Of a stretch of 64,000 nucleotides of DNA, positions 32,694 to 44,964 are shown in pieces. Where the stretch lies: positions 3,782,001-3,846,000 of the forward strand of contig OX421966.1 in assembly GCA_949128115.1 (NCBI GenBank), in the 5' to 3' direction. A model generated the notes under the pieces. The model saw only the letters and a program-made list of their open reading frames with translations, did not search any database and was not told where the DNA came from. The DNA comes from Anaspis maculata (taxonomy: Eukaryota > Arthropoda > Insecta > Coleoptera > Scraptiidae). Position 1 is the first letter of the stretch. Every line of letters starts with the position of its first letter. The position numbers and the translations under genes were made by a program.

Positions 32694-33071
32694 GAAAATC
32701 TGCCTTTGCTGCGGCATCGCCTTGCGACGAACGAGCTGTCGATAGAAGGTATCCGTCCCCCGCCTGTCAATGTGGTCTTTTCAGTGGCTTCGCCTGTGAC
32801 GCCTACACAGATCCAGGTCAGACCGGCCCTGGATGCCAACCAGGTGAGGACTGACAAAGAAAATGTCACGGCGGTGCGCTCGAAACCGGTCGTCTCTCAA
32901 CGGCGCCGGGTCTCCATGAATAAAAGTCCCGCACCCCGAGCCAAAGGCGTCGCGACGGTGCGACAACCCAATGTCAACGTGGTGGTGTCAAATTCGCAGA
33001 CGCCGGCACTTCACCCCGTCCTGCCCGGCAACCAGGTCGGGGCGGGCGTCAACATCAGACAGCCTAAGCAG
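32694..33071 (+). CDS. TAF4-like cassette exon, copy 1 of the distal array
   Basis: 126 codons, acceptor TTGATTTACAG, donor GTATGTATG, phase 0/0. It begins ENLPLLRHRLATNELSIEG, completing the TAFH domain. A Pro/Val/Arg-rich low-complexity linker follows (VRPALDANQVR…VTAVRSKP…APRAKGVATVRQPNVNVVV) and it ends NIRQPKQ. Codons are GC-rich relative to the flanks. Differences from copies 2 and 3 are few (for example SKPVVS here against PKPFVP there), so the array is young. The linker has no catalytic motif and would be a disordered spacer between TAFH and later domains. Confidence 0.65.
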
Positions 33072-34817
33072 GTATGTATGATTTTTCCAATTTTTTTTTT
33101 TGAAAAAAAAAAAAAAAAAAAAACTGTAAATTTATACCTCTCAAATCTTTGAAAACCTTGGAAAAATCCTCAAAACTTCGTAGATATTTTGTAGAAACTT
33201 TCGGATATTCTTAGAAATTCCGTAGAAATATTCAGAAATCAACTGTTAACATTTAAAATTAGAATTTAACTTTTTCCTCGACCAAGTATTTTTAGCATAT
33301 GAGTAGATATCACTAGTCTACAAACATTGTCACGCAACCTCAAAATAGAAAAATATGTAGAAGCGATGACAATGAATAAAAATATCCCAGACAAGTTGTA
33401 GATACACGGATCATTCACCCGTATCACTATCAAAAAATCTTGAACATCAAAGAATGTGTGAGACAATAATTAAGATTTCACATTTCAATTTCTAGAAATC
33501 CCAAACAAATCCATGGGAACCTCTGGTGATCCTGTAGAAATCTTCAGAAATCTCTATGAATTCTCACAGGAACCTTCAGAAATCTCGTTGATATAAGATT
33601 AGAAACCTCGCAGACACCTCCAGAAATCTGGGAAATTTTCCAAAAATCTCGTGAAAATCTTTAGAAATCCATAGAAATATCATACAAATCTCTCCAAATT
33701 CCTAGGAATCCTTTGGAAATCTTGAGCCTCTCAGAAATACCTAAAAACCGTAAAAATATCAAAAAAATACTTGGGAATCTTGGGTAAGCTTCAGAAGTCT
33801 TTAGGAAATCATAGAATTGTCGTAGAAATCCTTGAAAATTCCATAAGATCTTTATAAATCCCTAGGAATCCCTTAGTGGCTCTCAACATCTTCTAGAAAT
33901 CCTTGGAAATTGAGTCTTCATCAATTTCTAATAAAATTCAGCTGAAATAATCCGAAAGCGATAGAAATTTTTGGGAGTCCCCAAAGATCATCAGAAATCC
34001 CTACATACAATTAATTTCATTAAAATTCTTGCAAAGCTCTGAAAATCCCGTGGATATCTCTGAAAATCTATGGAAACTCTCAGGAATCATTGGAAGATTT
34101 CAGAAATTCCATGTGAACATTTAGGAATTTAGTGAAAATTTGTTTAGGTCTCTCCAATTGTCAAAGGAAATCTCTTAGTTTTAATTCCCGTATAAATCTT
34201 TGGAAAGCTCTAGGAAATCCCAAAGATTCCCAGAAAATCTTGTAGAAATCCCAAAGAATTCTCCCAATTCCCATGAAGCCTATCAGGAATGCCCGAAAAT
34301 TCCATATGAATCTCTAGCAATCCTAAAAAATTCTGTATAAACTGTAAGAACCTAGGAATTCTCAGAAATCTCTGGAGTCTTGCAGAAATTTTTAAAGCCG
34401 TAGAAACCCTATACTAATCTTCATCTCAGCCTGTGTAAATCCTTGAAACAATAGAGATCACATACACAATCATGTTCAATCCTAGAAATCCCTAAAATTT
34501 TTCAAAAACCTCCGAAATCTCTGGGAATCCCGTCTAAATAATCTGAAATCCCTAGAAATTTCAAACAGATCCTCAAGAGCCCTGATGATCCCGTAGAAAT
34601 CTTGAGAGATCTTTAGAAATTCTCACATGAATCATCGAAAATCTCGTTAGTACATTCAGATAACCCGGAGGAATCTTCAGAAATTCCTCGAAATTCTCCA
34701 ATAATCCCAAGTTCTTCAAAAATCCACAATCATCTCCAGGAACCCCCAGAAATATTACACAAAGTTTTATAAATTCCTAGAAATCCTTCAGATATCTGGA
34801 ACTTTTTTGGAAATCCC

Positions 34818-35864
34818 TATACAGGGTGTTTCCAAAATGGTGTTACAAATTTCTAGGGGAGATTCCCCATCAAAAATGGACAAGGAAAATATATACCTCT
34901 GATGTCCTAAAATGCTCAGTTGAAAAGTTACAGGGTGTTCAAGTTGACTTTTTAAAACTGATTTTTTGACATAAGTTTTGAACCGTTCAACCGATTTTGT
35001 TCAAGTTCTCACCAAAGTTAACTGAAATAAGTCTCTATCGAATAATAGTAACGTGTTGGAGAAAAAAGTTCAGGGGCGTAGATAATGGGGGCTGTCCTCA
35101 TATTTCCCCCCCTATTTTTCACACCCCTAGCTATTTTCCCAAATTGTTCTTATTTTTTTATTCTAAGTTCAATTTAGAGATAAAAGTTACTCCAGCAAAA
35201 TTTTGATTAGAGGCTTCGTTTTTGAGATATCTGAGTTTGAAACTTTGGAATACATCTCGAAATCGCCACTTTCAATGAGCCCAATTTTTTTTCCCTGAAA
35301 AGCTCTCGTTTCTCAGAGGAAATAGTGGTTTATCAACTTAGAACATTGAAGAGAACCTATTTCTGCTGAAAAATCATGAGTTTTTTTTATTCTAATTTTT
35401 TGGCCTTGAAAAGTGTCAATTTTGAGATGTTTTCCAAAGTTTCAAGTTCAGATATCTCAAAAACGAAACCTCTAATCAAAATTTTGCAAAAGTAACTTTT
35501 TTCTCTAAATTGAACGTAGAATAAAAAAATAAGAACAATTTGGGAAAATAGCTAGGGATGTAAAAAATAGGGGGGGAAATATGAGGACAGCCCCCATTAT
35601 CTACGCCCCTGAAGTTTTTTCTCCAACACGTTACTATTATTCGATAGAGACTTATTTCAGTTAAGTTTGGTGAGAACTTGAACAAAATCAGTTGAACGGT
35701 TCAAAACTTATGTCAAAAAATCAGTTTTAAAAAGTCAACTTGAACACCCTGTAACTTTTCAACTGAGCATTTTAGGACATCAAAGGTATATATTTTCCTT
35801 GTCCATTTTTGATGGGGAATCTCCCCTAGAAGTTTGTAGCACCATTTTGGAAACACCCTGTATA
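34818..35864. mobile_element. foldback element with CAGGGTGTTTCCAAAATGG ends
   Basis: The element (34822-35860) has arms of about 460 bp, near identical in inverted orientation, around a spacer near 35290-35395. TATA flanks both sides. The matching satellite segment without the insert reads AAATCCCTATAAACCG near 43074, supporting a TA-type duplication and these boundaries. Mirror-image 69-codon frames in the two arms (34997-35206 plus, 35685-35476 minus) are a consequence of symmetry, not genes. Confidence 0.85.
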
Positions 35865-36076
35865 CCGTTGAAATATCGAAAATTCTTAGAAATCATTGGT
35901 GATCTTAAGAAGTCTAAGAATCCATAGAATTGCTGTAGAAATCCTTATAAATCCCGAACAAAGGAATTCTCTAAAAATATCGTAGTAATTCTGAGGAATC
36001 TCTAGAAATCTTCAGGAATCCACAAAAGTCTCATGGAAATTTTCAGAAGAATCCAGTGAATTCTCCAAAAATCTCT

Positions 36077-37526
36077 AGAAATAATAATAATAATAATAAT
36101 AAGTTTATTTTTTCCAACAGACATTTTTGTCTAAAGTGGACAATAATAATTAATTATGTGATTTAACAATTCTTATCTTAATTGAAAACTGAACAAACAG
36201 AAAAAAAAACAAGGAAAAAAAATTCATGTATACTTTTCCATTATTTTTCTTCTGAATGTAGCTTCGGTAAAATTTTGACTGAAGATATCCAAATTTTCGT
36301 CGCTTGCAGAAAAATCATTGTACAGCCTAAAACAAGTGATTAGAGGTGAATTTAGGTGATGGAATGTATTAGGAGTGCTAAAATGAAATGTTAATGAACT
36401 CCGACTTGCTATACGAGGAATATTTATTTTTATTTCACTCAACAATGACGGGCTACCTAAATCCCCTTTCAAAAGTTTTTGTAAAAAAATAAAATGACTA
36501 ACATTTCTTCTAGATAGAAGAGAGTTCTCCTTCACATCATTCAATAAATAGTTTTGTTCACAATGTCTTGGTGGGTAATAATCATGCATTTTGAAAAATA
36601 AAAATTTTGAAAATTTTCGAAGGACGTTCTCAATCAACTTGATATAGATTTTCTTATGCGGAGACCAAATTACACAGCAGTAATCCAACTTGGACCGAAC
36701 AAGTGCGTGGAACAATGTTCTGATAGCTGAAATATTACAAAACTCTTTTGTATTTCTAAAAATGAAGCCTAAGGTTTTTGATGCAGTATTTGTGATATGT
36801 ACAATATGAGGTATGAAAGTTAGAGCTGTATCCATGATTACACCCAAATCCATAATTTCGCTACAATTAGCAAGCGAGAAACCTTTTATGTTGTAGCAAA
36901 AATTTATTTTTTGGTTTTTCCTTGTAAAACATATTTTTTTGCATTTGTCAATATTTAGATCCAATTTATTTTTCTTACACCATAAAATCAACATATCTAA
37001 GCTATTTTGCAAGTCCAAACAATCAGTTTTTGAATTAATGATATTAGCAATTTTGAGGTCATCAGCATAGATGAAAATTTTACAGTTGATATTACAAACA
37101 GAAACAACATCATTATAAAAAATATGAAGAGACGAGGACCTAAATTAGAGCCTTGAGTGACACCACTGTAAGCACAATATGTGTTAGATCGAAAACCGCC
37201 ATATTCTACAAATTGTTCTCTACCAATCAAAAGTTCTTTCATTAACAATAACAATCCATTGCAAAGGCCAAACAACTTTAATTTATATAACAAAATGCAA
37301 TGATGAACGCGATCGAAAGCTTTGGCCAAATCAGTATATATGACATCAACTTGATTTCGGCTGTCTAAGGCTCCTGATACGAAGTTAGTGAATTCACATA
37401 AACTTGTCACGGTTGAACGACCTTTCATGAAACCATGTTGTTCTGGAATTATTTGTTCACCTACATGTGAGTAAATTATTTCCGAAAGGATTGAATCAAA
37501 GATTTTTGAAAAATTACACAAGAAAT
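36077..37526 (-). mobile_element. 5'-truncated LINE, TTA-repeat tail, 6-bp TSD
   Basis: The element 36083-37520 lies in minus orientation. Its 3' end is the low-coordinate side, with a (TTA)n tail at 36083-36103. AGAAAT flanks it at 36077-36082 and 37521-37526. The unoccupied site occurs in a paralogous satellite unit at 47855-47880 (CTCTAGAAATCTTGTAGAAG), giving exact borders. It is truncated at the reverse transcriptase. Confidence 0.85.
36224..37520 (-). pseudogene. LINE reverse transcriptase, frameshifted
   Basis: The first frame on the minus strand (ending 36997) carries PEQHGFMKGRSTVTSL, DLAKAFDRVHH and GVTQGSNLGP. The reading then moves to another frame, where the catalytic YADD is encoded at 37069-37058. 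The 264-residue frame 37018-36224 continues with NKLDLNIDKCK and MDLGVIMDTALTFIPHI, plus the C-terminal extension. There is at least one frameshift between motif B and YADD, so the copy is dead. It is related to the fragment at 52703-53517 (DLGVxxDTxLxFxPHI). Confidence 0.85.
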
Positions 37527-37745
37527 CTTGTAGAAGTCTTCCAAGATCCTTATAGATTTTCAGAAATCTCGTAGAAATCTCCAGAAATTTCAAGAAATCT
37601 TCGAAAATTCCTAGATATCTTGTGGAAACCTTCGAAAATTCTTAGAAATTCCGTAGAAATATTCAGAAATCAACTGTCAACATTTGAAATCAGAATTTAA
37701 CTTTTTCCTCGACCAAGTATTTTTAGCATATGAGTAGATATCATT

Positions 37746-37862
37746 AGTCTACAAACTAATGATTTTTTTGTTTCATAAAAATGCGAGGTGCCCGCTATAT
37801 GGCCCTAAGAGGCGCAATATTTATTTATATCCGCGTGTTTGTTGTCTTTTCAGTCTACAAAC
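37746..37862. mobile_element. unknown 95-bp insertion with 11-bp TSD
   Basis: AGTCTACAAAC at 37746-37756 is repeated at 37852-37862. The intervening 95 bases are absent from the six other copies of this satellite block (for example near 33315 and 41195). The insert reads TAATGATTTTTTTG…GTTGTCTTTTC and contains GCGAGGTGCCCGCTATATGG. On the minus strand it would end in AAACAAAAAAATCATTA, like a short A-rich retro-insertion. The source is not recognised. Confidence 0.75.
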
Positions 37863-38658
37863 ATTGTCACGCAACCTCAAAATAGAAAAATATCTAGAAG
37901 CGATGACAATGAATAAAAATATCACAGACAAATTGTAGATACACGGATAATTCACCCGATGTATCACTATCAAAAAATCTCAAACATCATAGAATGTGTG
38001 AGACAATAATAAAGATTTCACATTTAAATTTCTAGAAATTCCAACCAAATCCATGGGAATCTCTAGTGATCCTGTAGAAGTCTTCAGAAATCCCTATGTA
38101 TTCTTACAGGAACCTCCAGGAATCTCGTTGATATAAGATTAGAAACCTCGCAGACACCTCCAGAAATCTGGGAAATTTCCCAAAAATCTCGTGAAAATCT
38201 TCAGAAATTCATAGAAATATCATACAAATCTCTCCAAATTCCTAGGAATCTCTTAAAAATCTTGAGTCTTCAGAAATACCTAGAAACCGTAAAAATATCA
38301 AAAAATACTTGAAAATCTTAGGTGAACTTCAGGAGTCTTCAGAAATTCCCTTCAGAAGCTCTAGAAAATTCCAAAAAATCTCAGAAAATCTTGTAGAAAT
38401 CTTCAAGAATTCTCCAAATTCCCATGAAGCCCTTCAAGAATGCCCAAAAATGCCATACGAATCTCTAGGAATCCTGAAAAATCCTGTTCAAATTGTAAGA
38501 ACCTAGAAATTCTCAGAAATCTTTGGAATCCCGCAGAAATTTTTGAAGCCGAGAAACCCAATCTTCATTTGATGCCAAATAGTAATACTTATTCTCGGTT
38601 ATCTTTGAAAACAAATACAGTATTTTGGTAATAATAAGTTTGTGTACTTGATTTACAG

Positions 38659-39027
38659 GAAAACCTGCCTTTGCTGCGGCATCGCCTTGCGAAGAACGAG
38701 CTGTCGATGGAAGGTATCCGTCCCCCGCCTGTCAATGTGGCTTCGCCTGTGACGCCTACACAGATCCAGGTCAGACCGGCCCTGGATGCCAACCAGGTGA
38801 GGACTGACAAAGAAAATGTCACGGCGGTGCGCCCGAAACCGTTCGTCCCCCAACGGCGCCGGGTCCCCATAAATAAAAGTCCCGCACCCCGAGCCAAAGG
38901 CGTCGCGACGGTGCGACAACCCAATGTCAACGTGGTGGTGTCAAATTCGCAGACGCCGGCACTCCACCCCGTCCTGCCCAACAACCAGGTCGTGGCGGGC
39001 GTCAACATCAGACAGCCTGAGCAGCAG
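38659..39027 (+). CDS. TAF4-like cassette exon, copy 2
   Basis: 123 codons, phase 0/0, acceptor TTGATTTACAG and donor GTATGTATG. It is nearly identical to copies 1 and 3 but lacks four codons (VFSV) after PPPVNV and ends PEQQ. The 85 intron bases before it match those before copy 1. In-frame indels only, and no stop, argue that the frame has been kept. Confidence 0.65.
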
Positions 39028-39039
39028 GTATGTATGATT

Positions 39040-42000
39040 TCTCCAATTTTTTTCCTCAAATCCCTGAAAACCTCGTAAAAATCTTCAAAAATCCCTAGAT
39101 ATCTTGTGGAAACCTTCGAAAATTTTCAGAAATTCCGTAGAACTATTCAAAAACCAACTGTCAACATTTAAAATCAGAATTCAACTTTTCTTCGACTGAC
39201 CTTCAGTTCCACAAAAAATATGATCAGCGATCAAGGCTGCTTGCAGATTAACTGAACTTTTTTTTGCTGAATGCTAGGTGGTTACTCACAAAAAATGCCT
39301 GGAATCTGTACTAGACCCATCATCTTCCTATTATTAAGGGATAAACCAGCATTTCCATTGATCAGTCAGCTACAAATTGAAAAACAAAAATCGCATGTCA
39401 ACTAATCTCGTATTATCTGTTTTGTGGAACCGACGGTAAGTATTTTTAAGCATATGAGTAGATATCATTATTAGTCTACAAATATTATCACACAAGCTCA
39501 AAATATAAAAATATGTAGAAGCGATGACAATAAATAAAAAAATCACAGACAAATTGTAGATACACGGATCATTGACCCAATCATCAAAGAATGTGTGAGA
39601 CAATAATGAAGATTTCACATTTCAATCTCTAGTAATCCCAAACAAATCTATGGAAATCTCCAGTGATTCTGTAGAAATCTTCAGAAATCCCTATCTCTAT
39701 GAATTCTCGCAGACACCTCCAGAAATCTGGGAAATGTTTCGAAAATCTCGTGAATATCTTCAGGAATCCCTAGAAATATCATACAAATCTCTCCAAATTC
39801 TTTGGAATCCCTTAGAAATCTTGAGCCTCTCAGAAATACCAAGAAACCGTGAAAATATCAAAAAAATACTTGGAAATCTTTGGTAAACTTCAAGAGTCTT
39901 TAGAAAATCCTAGAATTGTCGTAGAAATCCTTGAATGATCCATAAGGTCTTTGTAAATTCCCAGGAATCCCGTAGTGGTTCTCAACATCTTCTAGAAATC
40001 CTTGGAAATCGACAGAAATCTCGTCGAAATAATCCTGCGAGAATTTCAAGAAATCTCTAGAGTTCTTGTGAAAGTCTTCCGGGAGCCTTATGAATTTTTG
40101 GAAATCTCGTGAAAAAATGTCCAAAAATCCGAATCAGTCTTGTCGGAATCCCTGGGAATTCCTACAAAATCCGTAGAAATATTTAGACATCCCAAGAAAT
40201 TTTGTGGAGATATTCAGAAATCTGTAAGAATTTCTAACGGATCTTCAGAAAGCCCAAGAGATCCCGTGGAATTTTCCAAAAATCTTACGAAATTCTCACA
40301 AGAATCTTTAGAAATCTCAGAAGTTTTTGAAACTTTTTCAAAAATGTCGTAAAAACCTCAAGTACCTAATCTCTGGAAACTTCATACAAGTCATCATCCA
40401 TTCCTAGAAATTCCGCCAAAATAATGAGACAGCGATAGAAATTTTTGAGAGTCCCCAAAGATCATCAGAAAACCCTACAAAATTTCATAAAAATTCTTGC
40501 AAAGCTCTGTAAATCCCGTGGATATCTCTAAAAATCTATAGAAACTCTCAGGAATCATTGGAAGATTTCAGAAATTCCACATGAACCTTGAGAAATTTCG
40601 TGTGAACCTGTTCAGGTCTCTGAAAATTTCTTAGTTCCAGTTCCTGTACAAATCTTCAGAAAGCCCTAGAAAGTCCCAAAAATTTTCAGAAAATCTTGTA
40701 GAAACCTTGTGTTATCTTGTAATATAACACAAATCTTTATAAATTCCTAGAAATTCCTTAGAAATCTTGAACTTTTTAGAAATCGCTATGAACCGTAAAA
40801 ATATTAAAAATTCTTAGGAATCATTGGTGATCTTAAAAAGTCTGAGAATCCAGAGAATTGTTGTGGAAATTCTTATAAATCCCGAACAAAGGAATTCTCT
40901 AAAAATCTCGTAGTAATTATGAGGAGACTCTAGAAATCTTCAGAAATCCACAAAAGTCCCATGGAAATTTTCAGAAGAATCCAGTGAATTCTCCAAAAAT
41001 CTCTAGAAATCTCGTGGGAGTCTACCAAGATCCTCATGGATTTCCAGAAATCTCGTAGAAATATCTGGAAATTATCATAAATCTCCAAAAATTCTTGGAA
41101 ATTCTGTAGAAATATTCAAAAATCAACTATCAACATTTAAAACTAGAGTTTAACTTTTCTCTTAACTAAGTATTTTTAGCATATGAGTAGATATCGTTAG
41201 TCTACAAACATTGTCGCGCAACCTCAAAATAGAAAGATATGTAGAAGCGATGACAAGGAATAAAAATATCACAGACAAATTGCAGATACACGGATCAATT
41301 ACCCGATGTATCACTATCAAAAAATCTTGAACATGATGAATGTGTGAGACAATAATGAAGATTTCACATTCCAATTTCTAGAAATCCCAAACAAATCCAT
41401 GGGAATCTCAAGTGATCCTGTAGAAATCAATCCTTGTGAATTCTCACGGGAAGCTTCAGGAATCTCGTTGATGTAAGATTAGAAACCTCGCAGACACCTC
41501 CAGAAATCTGTGGAATGTTTGAAAAATTTCGTGAAAATCTTCAGAAATCCCTAGAAATATCATACAAATCTCTCCAAATTCCTAGGAATCCCTTGGAAAT
41601 CTTGAACCTCTCAGAAATACCTCGAAACCGTGAAAATATCAAAAAAATACTCAAGAATCTTTGGTGAGCTTCAGGAGTCTTCAGAAAATCCTAGAATTGT
41701 CGTAGAAATCCTTGAAAATTTCATAAGATTTTTGTAAATCCCTAGGAATCCCGTAGTGGTTCTCAACATTTTCTAGAAATTCTTGGAAATCGACCGAAAT
41801 CTCGTCGAAATAATCCTGTGAGAATTTCAAGAAATCTCTAGAGCTCTTGCGAAAGTCTTCCGGGAGCCTTATGAATTTTCGGAAATATCGTGAAATAATC
41901 TCCAAAAATCTGAATCAATCTTGTCGGAATCCCTGAGAATTCCTACAAAATCCGTAGAAATATTTAGACATCCCAAGAAATTTTGTGGAGATATTTAGAA

Positions 42001-43402
42001 ATCCGTAGGAATTTTGAACGAATCTTCAGGTAGCCCAAGAGATCCCGTGGAATTTTTCAAAAATCTTATGAAGTTCTCACAAGAATCTTCAGAAATCTCA
42101 GAAGTCCTTGAAACTTTTTCAAAAATGTCGTGAGAATCTCAAGTACCTAATCTCTGGAAACTTCATACAAGTCTTCATCAATTCTTAGAAATTTCGCTAA
42201 AATAATGAAAAAGCGATAAAATTTTTTGGGAGTCCTCAAAGATCATCAGAAATCCCTACAAAATTTCATGAAAATTCTTGCAAAGCTCTGGAAATCACGT
42301 GGATATCTCTGAAAATCTATAGAAACTCTTAGAAATAATTGGAAAACTTCAGAAATTCCACATGAACCTTCAGGAATTTCGTGAGAATTTGTTTAGGTCT
42401 CTCAATTGTCAAAGGAAATCTCTTAGTTCCAATTCTCGTACAAATCTTCAGAAGGCCCTAGAAAATCCCAAAAATTCTCAGAAAATCTTGCAAAAATCTG
42501 CAAGAATTCTTCAAATTCCCATGAAGCCCTTCAGGAATGCCCAAAAATCCCATACGAATCTCTAGGAATCCTGAAAAATCCTGTATAAATTGTAAGAACC
42601 TAGAAGATCTCAGAAATCTTCGGAATCCTGCAGAAATTCTTGAAGCCGTAGAAACTCCATACTAATTTTTATATCAGCCCGTGAAAATCCTTGAAACAGT
42701 AGATATCACATACACAATCATGTTCAAGCCTGGAACTCCCTAGAAATTTTAAAAAACCTTCGAAATTCTTGGAAGCCCCGTATAAATATTCTGAAATCCC
42801 TAGAAATCTCAAACAAATCCTTGAGAGCTCTAATGACCCCGTAGAAATCTTGAGAGATCTTTAGAAATTCTCACATGAATCATCAAAAATCTCGTTGGTA
42901 TATTCAGATAACCCGTAGAAATCTTCCGAAATTCCTCAAAATTCTCCAAAAATCCCAAATTCTTTAAAAATCTACAAACATCTCCAGGAACCCCTTGATA
43001 TAATTCACAAATTTCTCGACAAATTTTTATAAATTCCTAGAAATCCCTCAGAAATCTTGAACTTCTTAGAAATCCCTATAAACCGTAGAAATATCAAAAA
43101 TTCTCAGGAATCATTGGTGATCTTGAAAAGTCTGAGAATCCATAGAATTGTTGTAGAAATTCTCATAAATCCCGAGCAAAGGAATTCTCAAAAAATCTCG
43201 TAGTAACTCTGAGGAATCCCTAGAAATTTTCAGAAGAATCCTGTTAATTCTCTATAAATCTTTAGAAATCTTGTAGAAGTCTACCAAAATCCTCATAGAT
43301 TCCCAGAAATCTCGTAGAAATCTCTAGAAATTTCAAGAAATCTCCAAAAAACTTTGAAGAACCATTGTGTTGATTGTCAACATTGTAATGAATGGTTCTG
43401 TT
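39040..43402 (+). repeat. GAAATC-type satellite intron after cassette copy 2
   Basis: This is the same degenerate repeat as after copy 1. A non-repetitive segment at 39194-39436 (with GATCAAGGCTGCTTGCAG and GGTGGTTACTCAC) recurs at 45504-45760, showing that the intron start was duplicated together with the exon. The marker block AGCATATGAGTAGATATC recurs at about 39450 and 41180. Confidence 0.8.
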
Positions 43403-44718
43403 ATGATTTCGAAGATGGAGGTAAGGATGTACTTATGTTACAGTATGCTGATGATATAGTACTACTATCAGACTCACCATCCTCTATGCAAAAATCAATG
43501 AACATCTTGGCATCATACTGCAATGAAATGAAGCTCGACCTAAACACTGAAAAATCAAAAGTTGTTGTTTTCAGAAGAGGTGTCAAATGCAAACCCTATA
43601 AACTTTTTTTTAACAACGAAGTAATCGAAATAGTTCCAGGGTACAAGTACTTGGGAGTGTATTTCAAATATAATTGCAATTTCGCTGACCACACCAAGTC
43701 CGTTGTGAGCAGAAGTGGCATGTCGGGTGGGATAGTAAGAGGAATAATTAACAACGACAACATCACAAATTGGGACTGCATCAATAAATTGTACTCTAGT
43801 ATCATTGTGCCAACTTTTACTTACTGCATGGTAACTTGGGGTCCAAAAAATATAAGGGAGTTGGAAAAGTGTCAGCTGAGTTTTTTCAAAAAACTCTTAC
43901 ATTTGAAATCTATTACCGCTGGATACATTTTGCGAGTCGAACTACATTTGAGCAGAATCAATTATATTTTTGTAAAAGAGGTTCTCTGCTATCTGAAAAA
44001 AATTTATGAGATGTCGGATCGAAGACTACCATCGAGAGCAATGCATAGGCTGATTCATTTGCACAAACATAACACTACTGCTGAACAATTTAACTGGTAC
44101 TCATACTTTCAAAATTTACTTTCTCCCTATGACGTAGATCTAAAATTAGACAACAACACAAAAATCACTAATGACCGAATAGAATCAATTTTGAATAAGA
44201 TCCTTAAACTAGACAGTGACTCAGATTGGAACAATATTCTTCTATCTGTCAAAAACCCGGAGTACAAGTTCCTGAATGTTATGCAGAAACCTTATGACCT
44301 CTGTAAGCGGGATGAACCTCTGTATCTGAAGAGATTCCACACCCAACTTCGGACATCACACGACTCCATGATCCAATTATACAGTAGGGGAGTTTCATAC
44401 AGAGTGGATACAAGTAAACTATGCGGCATTTGCAATCTCCAAAAACACGAGTCCCTCGCTCACCTTCTTTTTGAATGCCCAATGTACAATGAGTTCAGGG
44501 GTGGTCATGACATATTTTCAGGCTTTCAGGACCCGCGAGAACTGCTTGCAACCACGGACAGAAGAATAATTATTTATTTGCACAATTATATTTTCAGCTG
44601 CCTGAGGTTGAGATCGTTTGCCCTGTCAGAGTGATTTTCTATTCTCTTGTTCGTTTTCATGTTCATTTATTTAATTGTCTTGCTAAAAAAACTGTATATA
44701 GTTTATAAGCAATAAATC

Positions 44719-44750
<32 letters not shown>

Positions 44751-44757
44751 GATTTCG
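43403..44757 (+). mobile_element. 5'-truncated LINE, TTA tail, 9-bp TSD
   Basis: The element 43412-44748 is bounded by ATGATTTCG (43403-43411 and 44749-44757). The paralogous intron copy at 51340-51410 is unoccupied: GTTCTGTTACGATTTAGTTC continues directly into the sequence that here follows the LINE. The tail is (TTA)n at about 44719-44748 after an AATAAA. Insertion therefore followed the duplication of the cassette intron. Confidence 0.9.
43411..44634 (+). CDS. LINE polyprotein C-terminal part (RT palm to zinc finger)
   Basis: The open frame enters from host sequence at 43354, but LINE-derived codons begin at 43411. It starts within the RT palm with MLQYADDIVLLSDSP (catalytic YADD), followed by LDLNTEKSKVVVF and GYKYLGVYF. 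It then has a long thumb/C-terminal region and the zinc-finger-like pattern C-x2-C-x9-H-x4-C (CGIC…AHLLFEC), and stops at 44632-44634. It is uninterrupted, so insertion is fairly recent, but fingers, endonuclease and ORF1 are missing. No clade is assigned; the family differs from the DLGV-type LINEs at 36083 and 52703. Confidence 0.85.
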   Translation, partial: EDGGKDVLMLQYADDIVLLSDSPSSMQKSMNILASYCNEMKLDLNTEKSKVVVFRRGVKCKPYKLFFNNEVIEIVPGYKYLGVYFKYNCNFADHTKSVVSRSGMSGGIVRGIINNDNITNWDCINKLYSSIIVPTFTYCMVTWGPKNIRELEKCQLSFFKKLLHLKSITAGYILRVELHLSRINYIFVKEVLCYLKKIYEMSDRRLPSRAMHRLIHLHKHNTTAEQFNWYSYFQNLLSPYDVDLKLDNNTKITNDRIESILNKILKLDSDSDWNNILLSVKNPEYKFLNVMQKPYDLCKRDEPLYLKRFHTQLRTSHDSMIQLYSRGVSYRVDTSKLCGICNLQKHESLAHLLFECPMYNEFRGGHDIFSGFQDPRELLATTDRRIIIYLHNYIFSCLRLRSFALSE

Positions 44758-44964
44758 TTCTGTTTGTGAATTCTAGATTCATATAAACAGACCAGACGTG
44801 ACGGCTTGCACTAAGGTTCCCCCATTTCACTGGACTGCCGCGCAACTTTGAACGCGATCAACAGCTTTCGAGCGTGTTATTGTTTGGAACTTGTTCTCGA
44901 ACTTATCGCCAATTGTCAATCGACCATATTCGAGTTGTAATTAGTTTGTGTTCTTGATTTACAG

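Larger units (their letters stand above)
33090..38569 (+). repeat. GAAATC-type degenerate satellite filling intron 3 (with insertions)
   Basis: Short diverged units of the form TCCCTAGAAATCTTCAGAAATC (about 12-18 bp) occupy nearly the whole intron. They are interrupted by the elements at 34822-35860, 36083-37520 and 37757-37851. A conserved block (AGCATATGAGTAGATATC…ACAAACATTGTCACGC…GATACACGGATCATT) recurs at about 33255-33480 and 37690-38035, marking higher-order duplication. Small open frames such as 38309-38506 are repeat artefacts. 38570-38658 duplicates the intron end before 32694. Confidence 0.8.

Noticed and set aside
34997..35685. Two near-identical 69-residue frames in opposite orientation
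   Set aside because: They lie in the two arms of one foldback element; their likeness is due to symmetry.
40695..40740. Possible insertion around CTTGTGTTATCTTGTAATATAACAC
   Set aside because: No target duplication; it looks like a local deletion or rearrangement of the satellite.
43354..43410. First 19 codons of the 426-residue LINE frame as protein
   Set aside because: The same bases exist at the empty site near 51350, so they are host intron sequence outside the target duplication.
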